DNA from: CAZWBR01 sp964404205
Lineage (GTDB): Bacteria > Bacteroidota > Bacteroidia > Bacteroidales > Prolixibacteraceae
Length of the DNA stretch: 64,000 nucleotides
Direction: 5' to 3'
Assembly (NCBI GenBank): GCA_964404205.1
Contig: CAYOJD010000001.1
Location: forward strand, 17,903-81,902
Part shown: one piece after another, positions 53,541 to 62,612 of the stretch
Numbering within the stretch: the first letter of the stretch is position 1
Layout: each line of letters starts with the position of its first letter
The notes under the pieces: model-generated
The model's database searches: none
The model's input: only the letters and a program-made list of their open reading frames with translations
What the model was told of the DNA's origin: nothing
Translations under genes and position numbers: made by a program

Positions 53541-55350
53541 CTGATGAATCGTGCTCGAAGTATTCAGTTAATATCTTTGCTTTATTGCCAACTATTGCTT
53601 CCAATTCCAACAGTGAAGCTCTTTTGATCTGCTCAATCGAACCAAAGGCTTTCAATAATTTCTCTTTTGTCCTTTCCCCCACTCCGGAAATTGCATCAAG
53701 TTCTGAATTCAAGAACTTATTTGACCGTTTACTTCTGTGAAATGTTATTCCAAAACGATGAGCCTCATTCCTCAAATATTGCAATACTTTCAATGTTTCT
53801 GAGTTTTTATCCAAATATAAAGGCAATGGATCTCCCGGATAAAAAATCTCTTCGAGACGCTTGGCAATTCCAATAACCGATATTTTACCTACCAGACCTA
53901 ATCTGGATAAGGAATTTAGTGCTGAACCAAGTTGCCCTTTACCACCATCAATTACAATAAGTTGAGGCAACGATTGATTTTCATCGAGCAACCGAGAATA
54001 ACGTCTGTAAATAATCTCTTCCATCGAGGCAAAATCGTTGGCCCCGACAACCGTTTTGATATTAAAATGGCGATAATCTGACTTACTTGGTTTTCCATTT
54101 TTAAAGACGACACAAGCTGCTACTGCAGAATCTCCCTGAATATTGGAATTATCAAAACATTCGATATGCACTGGTGGGTCTGAAAGCCGTAAATCACTTT
54201 TCATCTGTAACATCAATCGCTCCAATCTCATTTCTGGAGACTTTACCGACTCGCTTTTTAACTTCTCCAAACGATAAAACTTTGCATTTCGCTCAGAAAA
54301 ATCGAGAAGCTTTTTTTTGTCTCCACGAATAGGAACCGTGATAATAGTCTTCTTTAATTGCAAATCTACCTTAAATGGAACAAGCAACTCAATTGAATCA
54401 CCACTACCAATAATTTGACGAACTTCTGCTATAGCAAATCCCATCAAATCTTCCTTTGACTCGTTAAGGCGCTTTTTTATTTCAAAGTTATGAGATTGTA
54501 CGATTGCACCATTTACCACTTTCAAATAATTCACAAAGGCCGATTTTGGATCTTCAGCAAAAGAGATCGCTTCGATATTAGTTAACGAAGCACTAAAAAT
54601 TGCACTTTTACTGCGATATCCTTCAAGAATTTTGATTTTTTCTTTAATCATAGCAGCCTCTTCATAGCGATAATCAGCAGAAAAACCTCTCATCTTGTCG
54701 TTTAAATATTCGAATACAGAAGAGAGGTTTCCCTTCAATATTTCTTTGACTTGATTTATTTCAGACAAATAACCCGACTCATACTGAAATCCCTCACACG
54801 GACCCAAACAATTTTTTATATGATACTCAAGACAAACCTTATATTTTCCTTTTTGAATGTTATGCTCGCTTAGATTTAAATTACAATTTCTAATAGTAAA
54901 CAACTGTTTAATAATCTCGAGCAATGTTTTCACCATTGCAACTGAGGTGTATGGTCCAAAATAAATTGACCCATCACGAATAAGTTTACGGGTATAAAAA
55001 ACACGTGGAAACGTTTCATTTTTAACACAAATCCAGGGGTATGATTTATCGTCCTTAAGCAGAATATTGTAACGAGGCTGATACTTTTTAATTAAGTTGT
55101 TTTCGAGTAGCAATGCATCTTCCTCGGTTTCAACAACGATATGTCTAATATCTGCAATTTGCCGGACTAATATTTTTGTTTTTCGATCAGAATGTTCTTT
55201 GCTGAAATATGATGAAACACGCTTTCGCAGATTTTTGGCCTTACCTACATAAATAATCCGTCCTTCTTTGTTGTAATACTGATAAACACCCGGATGTTCA
55301 GGCAATAGTTTAACAAGATCTTTTACAGATTCAAACAAAGGGGAATTCAT
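53521..55350 (-). CDS. uvrC: Excinuclease ABC subunit C (UvrC)
   Basis: A 609-residue nuclease of nucleotide excision repair that cuts on both sides of a lesion. N-terminal GIY-YIG domain (HPGVYQYYNKEGRIIYVGKAKNLR, about 18-95), a UVR motif near 205-240 (YRYEEAAMIKEKI), the RNase H-like nuclease (ECFDNSNIQGDSAVAA and IDGGKGQL), and a C-terminal helix-hairpin-helix pair (LDAISGVGERTKEKLLKAFG). The apt gene is 9 bp upstream, so mnmG-apt-uvrC is one likely unit. Confidence 0.96.
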   Translation of the reverse strand: MNSPLFESVKDLVKLLPEHPGVYQYYNKEGRIIYVGKAKNLRKRVSSYFSKEHSDRKTKILVRQIADIRHIVVETEEDALLLENNLIKKYQPRYNILLKDDKSYPWICVKNETFPRVFYTRKLIRDGSIYFGPYTSVAMVKTLLEIIKQLFTIRNCNLNLSEHNIQKGKYKVCLEYHIKNCLGPCEGFQYESGYLSEINQVKEILKGNLSSVFEYLNDKMRGFSADYRYEEAAMIKEKIKILEGYRSKSAIFSASLTNIEAISFAEDPKSAFVNYLKVVNGAIVQSHNFEIKKRLNESKEDLMGFAIAEVRQIIGSGDSIELLVPFKVDLQLKKTIITVPIRGDKKKLLDFSERNAKFYRLEKLKSESVKSPEMRLERLMLQMKSDLRLSDPPVHIECFDNSNIQGDSAVAACVVFKNGKPSKSDYRHFNIKTVVGANDFASMEEIIYRRYSRLLDENQSLPQLIVIDGGKGQLGSALNSLSRLGLVGKISVIGIAKRLEEIFYPGDPLPLYLDKNSETLKVLQYLRNEAHRFGITFHRSKRSNKFLNSELDAISGVGERTKEKLLKAFGSIEQIKRASLLELEAIVGNKAKILTEYFEHDSSVRKISL

Positions 55351-55359
55351 GAATTCAAT

Positions 55360-55893
55360 TTAAAAATGAACCAACGACCAAACCGGCACATTTTGATCAA
55401 TCCGTTTTCGACCATCTAAGAAATCAAGCTCTACAAAGAAATTGACATAAATATTTTTAACGCCAAATTTCCGTACCAGTTCAATTGCTGCATTAACCGT
55501 ACCGCCCGTGGCCAAAAGGTCATCGTGTATCAACACAATATCGTCAGCACTCAATGCATCAGAATGAATCTCCAGCGTGTCTGAACCATATTCCAAATCA
55601 TAGGTTTGTGAAAATGTATGTGCAGGCAATTTACCTGGCTTGCGAATGGGGATGAAGCCGGCATGAAATTCGCTTGCCAAACTACTGCCCAAAATAAATC
55701 CACGAGACTCAATTCCGACAACCTTAGTTATACCGGCATCGATATAGTGTGATTTAATTTGAGAAACAACAAATCGAAAAATCTGATGATCCTTAAAAGC
55801 CGTCGAAACATCTTTAAACTGAATGCCTGGTTTCGGAAAATCCGGAATATTTCGAATGGATTTTTTCACATCCGATATTGTCAAATCTATCAT
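55360..55893 (-). CDS. apt: Adenine phosphoribosyltransferase
   Basis: A 177-residue purine salvage enzyme converting adenine and PRPP to AMP. The PRPP loop is DDIVLIHDDLLATGGT (about 117-132), with the APRT markers IPDFPKPGIQFKD and VVGIESRGFILGS. It lies between mnmG and uvrC, an arrangement common in Bacteroidota. Immediately upstream, between its start and the mnmG stop, is a parS-type palindrome. Confidence 0.96.
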   Translation of the reverse strand: MIDLTISDVKKSIRNIPDFPKPGIQFKDVSTAFKDHQIFRFVVSQIKSHYIDAGITKVVGIESRGFILGSSLASEFHAGFIPIRKPGKLPAHTFSQTYDLEYGSDTLEIHSDALSADDIVLIHDDLLATGGTVNAAIELVRKFGVKNIYVNFFVELDFLDGRKRIDQNVPVWSLVHF

Positions 55894-55921
55894 AACATGT
55901 TATTATTTAGAAAAATAAATA

Positions 55922-55937
55922 CGTTCCACGTGGAACA
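55922..55937. other. parS-type centromere site (ParB binding)
   Basis: CGTTCCACGTGGAACA contains a perfect 14-bp palindrome, GTTCCACGTGGAAC. This fits the widely conserved chromosomal parS consensus (tGTTnCACGTGnAACa) bound by ParB/Spo0J. It sits exactly between the mnmG stop (55938) and the apt start, so it is outside any gene. parS sites normally cluster near the replication origin. No parA/parB gene is in the window. Confidence 0.78.
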
Positions 55938-57821
55938 CTATCGTCCCATTAAGACTAAAAGTACATTGATATCACTGGGTGAAACTCCAGGAATTCGACT
56001 TGCTTGCCCAATCGTTTTGGGCCTTACTTGAGCCAACTTCTGTCTCGCTTCAGTTGATAAAGATTGAATCAAGTCGTATTGAAATTTCCCTTCGATATTA
56101 ATATTTTCCAACCGCTTCTGCTTTTCAACCAATAAATTTTCCCTATCGATATACCCACTGTACTTGAGTTGGATCTCAGTTGAAAGAATTACATCGTGCC
56201 GAAGTTCCAATTTGAAAGAATCAATTAAGCGTCTGAGGGGTTTAAATAAATCTATCAAATCAGCAAGCCGAACCTGAGGTCGCATTATGACAGACTCAAG
56301 TTTGACTCCCTGAGATAATGCTACGGAACCAACTAAAAACAGATAAGAATCGATAGTTGCCGGTTTAACCGAAAATTGCTTACAAAATTGAACTAATTCT
56401 TCAACAGCCTTGTACTTTTCCATAAATAAAGCATACCTCTCCTCTGACACCAAACCGACAGAATAACCCTTTCTTGTCAATCTCAAATCAGCATTATCTT
56501 GACGCAACAATAAACGAAACTCCGCTCTGCTGGTAAACATTCTGTACGGCTCATCAACGCCCTTTGTAACCAGATCATCTATCAAAACTCCTATATAAGC
56601 TTCTTCTCGACCTAATATAAATTCAGGTTTTTTAAATGCTTTATTATACGCATTAACACCGGCTATCAAACCCTGAGCACCAGCCTCTTCATAACCCGTT
56701 GTCCCATTAATTTGGCCGGCAAAAAATAAGTTCGAAATCAATTTTGTTTCAAGTGTATGCTGTAACTGTGTTGGATTAAAAAAATCATACTCGATTGCAT
56801 ACCCGGGTCTCAGAATTTTAGCATTCTCTAAACCAGGAATTTTCTTTAAAGCATTGACCTGAACTTCCCACGGTAAAGAAGAAGAAAATCCGTTCAAGTA
56901 ATACTCAATAGAATCTTCACCTTCGGGTTCAAGAAATAACTGATGACTTTGCTTGTCGGCAAAAGTGATCAATTTAGTTTCGATACTGGGACAATATCTC
57001 GGACCCAAACTTTGAATGGTTCCGTCGAACAACGGAGAATCTTTAAATCCTGTCTCTAAAATCTGATGAACATCAGGATTTGTATAGGTGATATGACATG
57101 AAAGTTTCTTAAGTGTAGAAGAGACAGAGGGTAAATAACTGAATTTAAATTCTTCTTTATCGCCTTCTTGTTCAATCGTTCTGGAGAAATCAATGGACCG
57201 CTTATCAATTCTTACAGGAGTACCTGTTTTCATCCGGCCGGTAGAAAAACCTAACGCTTGAAGCTGCTGACTGATTCCTGTAGAAGATCTCTCGCCAATT
57301 CTTCCTCCTGAAAGCTTTTCCTGACCGAAATGCATTAATCCATTTAAAAAAGTACCATTCGTCAGAACAACTGCTTTGGCCAAAAAAACGACACCAATAT
57401 CTGTTTTTACACCAACTACTTTATTATTGTCGAAAACAAGCTCAGTAACAGTCCCCTGCCAAAAATTAACATTATAATTAGACTCAAGGACCAATCTCCA
57501 ATGCTCTGAGAATCTCATTTTATCGCACTGCGCCCGCGGACTCCACATTGCCGGCCCTTTCGATAGGTTTAACATTCTGAATTGTAATGTTGACCTGTCA
57601 GTAACAATCCCCATCATGCCTCCCAACGCATCAATTTCTCTGACTATCTGCCCTTTAGCAATGCCGCCGACAGCTGGATTGCAACTCATCTGAGCAATTT
57701 TAGTCAAATCCATTGTAATAAGTAATGTTTTGGCACCAAGCTTACCGGCTGCATAAGCGGCTTCGCAACCGGCATGACCCGCACCAACAACAACTACATC
57801 ATATTCGTCAAGTATACTCAT
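55938..57821 (-). CDS. mnmG: tRNA uridine-5-carboxymethylaminomethyl modification enzyme MnmG (GidA)
   Basis: A 627-residue FAD protein which, with MnmE, modifies U34 of several tRNAs. FAD motif [20 protein letters not shown] (10-29), [49 protein letters not shown] and the C-terminal helical domain are all in place. Its start overlaps ybeY's stop by one base. mnmG is a classic neighbour of oriC in many bacteria, which matters because of the nearby parS site and A+T-rich gap. Confidence 0.97.
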   Translation of the reverse strand: MSILDEYDVVVVGAGHAGCEAAYAAGKLGAKTLLITMDLTKIAQMSCNPAVGGIAKGQIVREIDALGGMMGIVTDRSTLQFRMLNLSKGPAMWSPRAQCDKMRFSEHWRLVLESNYNVNFWQGTVTELVFDNNKVVGVKTDIGVVFLAKAVVLTNGTFLNGLMHFGQEKLSGGRIGERSSTGISQQLQALGFSTGRMKTGTPVRIDKRSIDFSRTIEQEGDKEEFKFSYLPSVSSTLKKLSCHITYTNPDVHQILETGFKDSPLFDGTIQSLGPRYCPSIETKLITFADKQSHQLFLEPEGEDSIEYYLNGFSSSLPWEVQVNALKKIPGLENAKILRPGYAIEYDFFNPTQLQHTLETKLISNLFFAGQINGTTGYEEAGAQGLIAGVNAYNKAFKKPEFILGREEAYIGVLIDDLVTKGVDEPYRMFTSRAEFRLLLRQDNADLRLTRKGYSVGLVSEERYALFMEKYKAVEELVQFCKQFSVKPATIDSYLFLVGSVALSQGVKLESVIMRPQVRLADLIDLFKPLRRLIDSFKLELRHDVILSTEIQLKYSGYIDRENLLVEKQKRLENINIEGKFQYDLIQSLSTEARQKLAQVRPKTIGQASRIPGVSPSDINVLLVLMGR

Positions 57822-58243
57822 TACAAAGAATGATATTTTGAAATATAATAATTTTCCATACCTCTCATATTGGCTCTATCTACTTCAGTGTGGTCATCGT
57901 AGCCTAATAAATGCAAAACACCGTGCATCACTACGCGAACAATCTCATCGATATAGGCACAGCTAAATAGCAATGAATTTTCTTTTACACGGTCTAAGCT
58001 AATAAAGACATCGCCGGATACAGTACGTCCCTCACAATAATTAAATGTAATAATATCGGTTAAATAATCATGTTGCAAAAACTCACGGTTAACATTGAGC
58101 AAATAATTATCATCACAAAAAATATAGTTCAATTCACCTAATAAACGCTTATGCCTTCTAAGCGCTATTTTAATCAATCTGTCAAACTTCGAATGATCAA
58201 AATCAACAGTATGAGAAGATTCATTATTGAAAATAATACTCAC
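57821..58243 (-). CDS. ybeY: Endoribonuclease YbeY (rRNA maturation)
   Basis: A 140-residue metal-dependent RNase that acts in 16S rRNA 3'-end processing and ribosome quality control. The motif is [15 protein letters not shown], with H107 and H111; the third ligand of the usual HxxxHxxxxxH pattern is shifted, with Asp at the third-His position and H118 one residue later, as is seen in Bacteroidota copies. It overlaps mnmG by one base and follows the HATPase gene by 2 bp. Confidence 0.93.
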   Translation of the reverse strand: MSIIFNNESSHTVDFDHSKFDRLIKIALRRHKRLLGELNYIFCDDNYLLNVNREFLQHDYLTDIITFNYCEGRTVSGDVFISLDRVKENSLLFSCAYIDEIVRVVMHGVLHLLGYDDHTEVDRANMRGMENYYISKYHSL

Positions 58244-58245
58244 AA

Positions 58246-58656
58246 TTAAATTGACATTGAAATTAATATTTTACTACCCGAATTAGAGAACTCTACGGTA
58301 TCAGCGAGCTTTTTTATGAAAAACAGACCGCGACCGCATTCCTTATCAATAAAATCAGGATGAATCGGATCAACAACTTTTGTGAAGTCAAAACCATCGC
58401 CTGAGTCAGATATAGTGAAAAAAACTGTGTCATTTATTACGCGGATATTAAGCGAAACTATTAACCCTGGATTTGATTTATTACCGTGAATAATAGCATT
58501 TTGCACGCTTTCAAGCAATAGTGTCTGAAACTTGAAAAATTGGTCAAAATCCAAATTTAAAAGGTCCTTGTAAGAATTGGCAAGATCATAACAAAACTTA
58601 ATACCCTCAAAATCAGAAGGCAAATCAACCGTTTTGTTTCTCCAATCTTCATTCAT
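58246..58656 (-). CDS. HATPase domain protein (RsbW/anti-sigma kinase-like)
   Basis: A 136-residue GHKL ATPase: N-box QNAIIHGNKSNPG, G1-box FTISDSGDGFDF and G2-box CGRGLFFIKKLADTVEF are clear. The size fits the serine kinases of the RsbW/SpoIIAB family, which bind sigma factors or phosphorylate an STAS antagonist. No STAS protein, phosphatase or sigma gene is adjacent, so the partner is unknown. It is tightly packed between hemW and ybeY, which suggests a conserved housekeeping operon. Confidence 0.86.
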   Translation of the reverse strand: MNEDWRNKTVDLPSDFEGIKFCYDLANSYKDLLNLDFDQFFKFQTLLLESVQNAIIHGNKSNPGLIVSLNIRVINDTVFFTISDSGDGFDFTKVVDPIHPDFIDKECGRGLFFIKKLADTVEFSNSGSKILISMSI

Positions 58657-58659
58657 ATA

Positions 58660-59794
58660 TCAAATTATCAAATACTTAGCAATATAATCAGCTTTTAATA
58701 GATCATCTATTGAAGGTAAAAATTTATTGCCATCAAAAGTATAGAAAAAACCTTTACTATGCAGCAAATTTATATTCGCATTAAAATGATTAAAAATTTC
58801 TTCATCATATTGGTTCTTAATAAAATAAAGATCGAAACCATGATAAGTTCTTAGGTTTGTAACAATATAATCATTATACTTATCCCTATCGGTTAAGCAT
58901 TCAATCTCATACCATTTTAAATTTCGATTTATATAATTATTATAACGTATTAACGACGAAATATTCCACTGTCGTGAATGAATATTATAACTATGGGCTG
59001 AAGGCCCGAAACCAATATAAGGTACTTGATTCCAGTAATTTGAATTGTGCAAACTTTCAAATCCGGGTTTAGCATAATTGCTTATTTCATAATGATGAAA
59101 ACCAGCTTCTTTAAGAAATTGATAGATTTGAAAAAAATTATTCAACGATTGATGCTCACCAGGAATTACTACTTTTTGGTTTTTTACATACCAGTACAAT
59201 TTGGTCTTTTCTGAAACAGTTAAATCATAAAAGGAAAGGTGTTGAACTTGAAGCTTTTCTACTTTCTGCAATGTGTCTAATAAGATTTCATCCGATAAAC
59301 CGGGAACATTATAAATAAAATCGAGCGAGATATTTGAAAAACCACTTTCTTGAGCAAGTAACACAGAATTAAAAGCACATTCAGCACTATGCAATCTATT
59401 GAAAAATTTTAAAATTTGGTTATTAAAACTTTGTGTACCAATACTCAACCTATTAATNNNNNNNNNNTAAATCATTGAAATCATATAAAACCTTTGAATC
59501 TAGATCGTCCGGATTACATTCCATTGTAATTTCTGGATTCGAATGGATGGAATAGTTTTTATACAGAGAATTAAAAATTGTGGTAAGATCTGATTTCGAT
59601 AAAAGAGAAGGCGTTCCTCCCCCAAAATAGATAGTATTAATAGATTCATTTCCAATATATTGCTTTCTGGATTCAATCTCAAGAAGCAACGACTTAATGA
59701 AATCATCTTTTAAATGAAATTGGGTACCGGAATAAAAATCACAGTAAATACACTTACTTTTGCAAAATGGAATATGAATATAAATTCCGGCCAT
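58660..59794 (-). CDS. hemW: HemW-like radical SAM protein, split by an assembly gap
   Basis: The N-terminal part starts at 59794 with MAGIYIHIPFCKSKCIYCDF, including the radical SAM cysteines C11, C15 and C18, then NTIYFGGGTPSLLS and TMECNPDDL. Ten Ns at 59458-59467 break it. The rest resumes as INRLSIGTQSFNNQIL, later YEISNYAKPG and YIGFGPSAHSY, ending at 58660. HemW is a heme-binding chaperone for heme enzymes, related to coproporphyrinogen oxidase HemN. The parts are in different frames because the ten Ns are arbitrary; by family alignment about one residue (3 bases) is missing. Not a true pseudogene on this evidence. Confidence 0.9.
59458..59467. other. Assembly gap (10 N)
   Basis: Ten undetermined bases inside hemW. 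The number is probably a scaffolding default, since it breaks the reading frame; three missing bases would restore a family-like sequence. Confidence 0.98.
59755..59762 (+). promoter_or_regulatory. Putative -7 box for the VanZ-like gene, inside hemW
   Basis: TACTTTTG matches TAnnTTTG, 46 bp before the VanZ-like ATG. Since the two genes diverge with only 14 bp between them, this promoter would overlap hemW coding sequence. Confidence 0.45.
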
Positions 59795-59808
59795 AATTAT
59801 TTTTCAAT

Positions 59809-60189
59809 ATGCAAAAATACATCAAATTACTCGTATGGACATTTGTAATCTTTTACATCTGCTTGAGCCCATCCGAGGAAATACCCAAAACCAAAATATT
59901 CGAAATACCCTATTTTGATAAGATTGTCCATTTTGGAATTTACTTTGTATTCTCACTGATTTTCACAATTATACTTGAATCCAAAAAAAAAAACCATCAA
60001 AATATATACATCTTCAATGTATCGATGACCATACTATTTGGAGGACTGATAGAAATTTTACAGCACTACTTGCCAATTGAAAGGAGTGCTGACTTTTATG
60101 ATTTTATGGCCGATTTATTTGGAACAATTGCAGCTGTGGTAATTTATTTGAACACTAAATTATTGAAGTGGACTAATAAAATAATATAA
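59809..60189 (+). CDS. VanZ-family membrane protein
   Basis: A 126-residue protein with four hydrophobic helices, at about 7-20, 40-58, 72-85 and 105-117. The family pattern is visible: LSPSEEIP near the first helix, DKIVHFGIYFVFSLIF, LIEILQHYLPIERSADFYDFMADLFG. VanZ-like proteins are widespread; the name comes from teicoplanin resistance, but most have unknown roles. It diverges from hemW with 14 bp between starts and converges on rpiB. Confidence 0.88.
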   Translation: MQKYIKLLVWTFVIFYICLSPSEEIPKTKIFEIPYFDKIVHFGIYFVFSLIFTIILESKKKNHQNIYIFNVSMTILFGGLIEILQHYLPIERSADFYDFMADLFGTIAAVVIYLNTKLLKWTNKII

Positions 60190-60193
60190 CAAA

Positions 60194-60631
60194 CTATGAA
60201 AGAGGTATTTTATTAATCCTTCGTTCGTGCCTTCCCCCCTCAAATTGGCCATTTAAAAAAATATCCACAATCTCAAAAGTCAATGGTTCTGAAATAAACC
60301 TTGAAGGTATACTGCAAACATTGGCATTATTATGAGTCCGCGCCAATTCTGCAACCTCTTTATTCCAGCAAATCGCAGAACGAATACCCTGATGTTTATT
60401 AACCGTCATATTAATGCCATTACCACTTCCGCAAAAAACAAAACCTCTTGCAAATTCACCGGATTCAATTGCAGCGGCCAATGGATGAGCATAATCAGGA
60501 TAATCACAGCTTTCACCCGTATAACAACCAAAATCGACCGTCTCAAAACCTTTGGAGTTCAAGTATTCAATAACTGTATTTTTTAACTGATAACCAGCAT
60601 GATCTGAAGCTACAGCAATTTTTTCCATCAA
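60194..60631 (-). CDS. rpiB: Ribose-5-phosphate isomerase B
   Basis: A 145-residue RpiB/LacAB-type isomerase interconverting ribose-5-phosphate and ribulose-5-phosphate. Seen: VASDHAGYQLKN, the general-base cysteine in FCGSGNGINMTVNKH (C67), ICWNKEVAELARTHNNANV and the C-terminal GGRHERRINKI. Either of the first two methionines may start. It is transcribed away from the A+T-rich gap to its right, probably from the -7 box at 60657-60664. Confidence 0.95.
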   Translation of the reverse strand: MMEKIAVASDHAGYQLKNTVIEYLNSKGFETVDFGCYTGESCDYPDYAHPLAAAIESGEFARGFVFCGSGNGINMTVNKHQGIRSAICWNKEVAELARTHNNANVCSIPSRFISEPLTFEIVDIFLNGQFEGGRHERRINKIPLS

Positions 60632-60656
60632 TGAAAATTTAATTTTATAGACCCTA

Positions 60657-60664
60657 CAAATGTA
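60657..60664 (-). promoter_or_regulatory. Putative -7 box of the rpiB promoter
   Basis: On the minus strand TACATTTG matches TAnnTTTG, about 25 bp before the rpiB ATG. TTTT lies 20 bp before it as a weak -33 box. Confidence 0.5.
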
Positions 60665-61103
60665 CTACACTGTTCGGGTTTATAAAAAAATGGTTACTAA
60701 AAGTGTTAATAAGTATCAAAAAAAGTGTTTGAAAACTTTTTTGAAAAAATTTAAATCATCAATTACAATACTTAAAACAATCTTTATTAAAAATATTTTA
60801 CTAAAATCAAAAATGATTACCTCAAAATATTGAATGATCGATTAAAAAGTAATAAACAATAAATAGCAGTACATGAAAACATTTACTACTTAAATACCGG
60901 TATGTTGATAAACTTATAAAACATTGAATTTAATAACATTGAATTGTTAATTTAGATGTAAATTCATAAAGAATTATCCGTGAATAAAAATTTCTTCTCC
61001 AATTATCAACACAATTGACAAGTCATTATTAAAAACAAAATTCAATTTTAAAAAACAAAATAATTATAAATTTATAGTTGTTAAGATTGTCAAATCAAAT
61101 TGG

Positions 61104-61136
61104 TTTGTTTTTATTTGTAAGAGAATTGTATTTTTA
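61104..61136 (+). promoter_or_regulatory. Putative promoter of the single-domain response regulator
   Basis: TTTG at 61104-61107, a 21-bp spacer, then TATTTTTA at 61129-61136, one base off TAnnTTTG. It lies 20 to 41 bp before the two possible starts. Confidence 0.4.
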
Positions 61137-61155
61137 CTAATAATAAAGTATTCAG

Positions 61156-61542
61156 GTGATTAGTACAAAACAAAATATGTCGATTCTATTGGTTGAAGAT
61201 AATATCTTAAACCAGAGATTAATGACGATTAATCTTAGTAGTTTGGGTCACAAAGTCACTGTTGCCAATAATGGCCTTGAAGGTGTTGAATTATTCAAAA
61301 AAAATCCATTCGATTTGATTTTAATGGATATTATGATGCCTGTAATGGATGGTATTGAAGCAACAAAGGTTATACGAGAAATTGAAAAAAGAGAAAATAA
61401 ATACACTCCCATTATCGCCTTTACTGCCAATACATTGAATAACGATTACCATACTTGTAAAAGTAACGGAATGGATCACCTTTTGGAAAAACCTTTTAGT
61501 GTGAGTAAGTTTACCCAAATACTGGAAGAGCTCGATAATTAA
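61156..61542 (+). CDS. Single-domain response regulator (CheY-like receiver)
   Basis: A 121- to 128-residue receiver domain. The start is either GTG at 61156 or ATG at 61177 ([16 protein letters not shown]). The acidic pair is in LVEDN, the phospho-acceptor Asp in [14 protein letters not shown] (D58 of the longer form), Thr in IIAFTAN and Lys in [10 protein letters not shown]. It has no output domain, so it must act by binding a partner. It sits 41 bp before ruvB on the same strand. The function is unknown; similar receivers are usually detached parts of hybrid-kinase phosphorelays. Confidence 0.9.
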   Translation: MISTKQNMSILLVEDNILNQRLMTINLSSLGHKVTVANNGLEGVELFKKNPFDLILMDIMMPVMDGIEATKVIREIEKRENKYTPIIAFTANTLNNDYHTCKSNGMDHLLEKPFSVSKFTQILEELDN

Positions 61543-61583
61543 GCTGTTCCTCCCTCTTTTTTATCTACTTAAAATCTTTTTTA

Positions 61584-62609
61584 ATGTCTGAATTCATCGA
61601 TATACGAAACAATGATTATGCCGATACAGATAAAGAATCAGACAAAAGATTACGGCCTTTAAATTTCAATGATTTCAGTGGGCAGAAAAAGGTGGTAGAT
61701 AACCTAATCGTTTTTGTGAAAGCTGCGGTAATGCGTGGCGAATCTCTTGACCATGTGCTTTTACACGGGCCACCCGGATTAGGTAAAACTACTTTATCGA
61801 ATATTATCGCCAACGAGTTAGGTGTAAACCTTAAAGTTACATCCGGTCCGGTATTGGATAAACCAGGCGATTTGGCTGGGTTATTGACCAATCTAGACAA
61901 AAATGATGTCCTTTTTATCGACGAAATTCATCGTTTAAGCCCAATTGTCGAAGAATATCTTTATTCGGCAATGGAAGATTACCGGATTGATATCATGATA
62001 GATAAAGGCCCCAGTGCGCGATCGATACAGTTGGAACTTAACCCTTTTACACTTATAGGGGCTACCACCAGAAGCGGATTGCTTACCAGTCCGTTGCGGG
62101 CAAGATTTGGCATTAATTGTCATTTGGAATACTACGATAATATCATTCTCACTTCAATTGTCAAAAGATCGGCATCGATATTAAACGTATCGATTGATGA
62201 AAATGCTGCCGTTGAAATTGCAGGAAGAAGCCGCGGCACGCCGCGAATTGTGAATGCCTTGCTGCGTAGGGTACGCGATTTTGCCATGGTAAAGGGCGAA
62301 GGAAGGATTGACCTGCCTATCACCCAATATGCCCTTGAAGCGCTTAATATCGATAAACACGGTCTCGATGAAATGGACAATAAAATCTTAAATACAATTA
62401 TCGATAAATTTAAAGGCGGACCTGTAGGTATTTCGACCATTGCTACTGCCGTAGGTGAAGATTCAGGTACGATAGAGGAGGTTTATGAACCATTTTTAAT
62501 TAAAGAGGGTTTTTTAAAACGAACTCCCCGAGGTCGTGAAGCAACAGAACTGGCATACCTCCATCTTGGGAAAAACAGAATTGATGGGTTAATGCCCTCC
62601 CTGTTTTAA
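61584..62609 (+). CDS. ruvB: Holliday junction helicase RuvB
   Basis: A 341-residue AAA+ motor that drives branch migration with Ruv[21 protein letters not shown] opens the domain; Walker [12 protein letters not shown] (K68), Walker [11 protein letters not shown] (D113, E114), sensor 1 [18 protein letters not shown], and the winged-helix end [17 protein letters not shown]. Length is normal. ruvA is at the other end of the window, so here the two are split. Confidence 0.97.
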   Translation: MSEFIDIRNNDYADTDKESDKRLRPLNFNDFSGQKKVVDNLIVFVKAAVMRGESLDHVLLHGPPGLGKTTLSNIIANELGVNLKVTSGPVLDKPGDLAGLLTNLDKNDVLFIDEIHRLSPIVEEYLYSAMEDYRIDIMIDKGPSARSIQLELNPFTLIGATTRSGLLTSPLRARFGINCHLEYYDNIILTSIVKRSASILNVSIDENAAVEIAGRSRGTPRIVNALLRRVRDFAMVKGEGRIDLPITQYALEALNIDKHGLDEMDNKILNTIIDKFKGGPVGISTIATAVGEDSGTIEEVYEPFLIKEGFLKRTPRGREATELAYLHLGKNRIDGLMPSLF

Positions 62610-62612
62610 ATG

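Larger units (their letters stand above)
60632..61155. other. A+T-rich gene-free region, candidate replication origin
   Basis: This 524-bp gap is very rich in A and T and has no credible gene. It is flanked by genes pointing away on both sides (rpiB left, response regulator and ruvB right). It contains TTATCAACA at 61003-61011 and on the minus strand at 60903-60911, each one base from the DnaA box TTATCCACA, plus a weaker TTATTAACA (minus strand, 60704-60712). mnmG and a parS site are 3-5 kb to the left. These are classic origin features; none proves it. Confidence 0.42.

Noticed and set aside
55003..55013. ACACGTGGAAA, another CACGTG near a GAAAC half-site
   Set aside because: It lies inside uvrC and its left half does not match GTTnC, so it is not a good parS.
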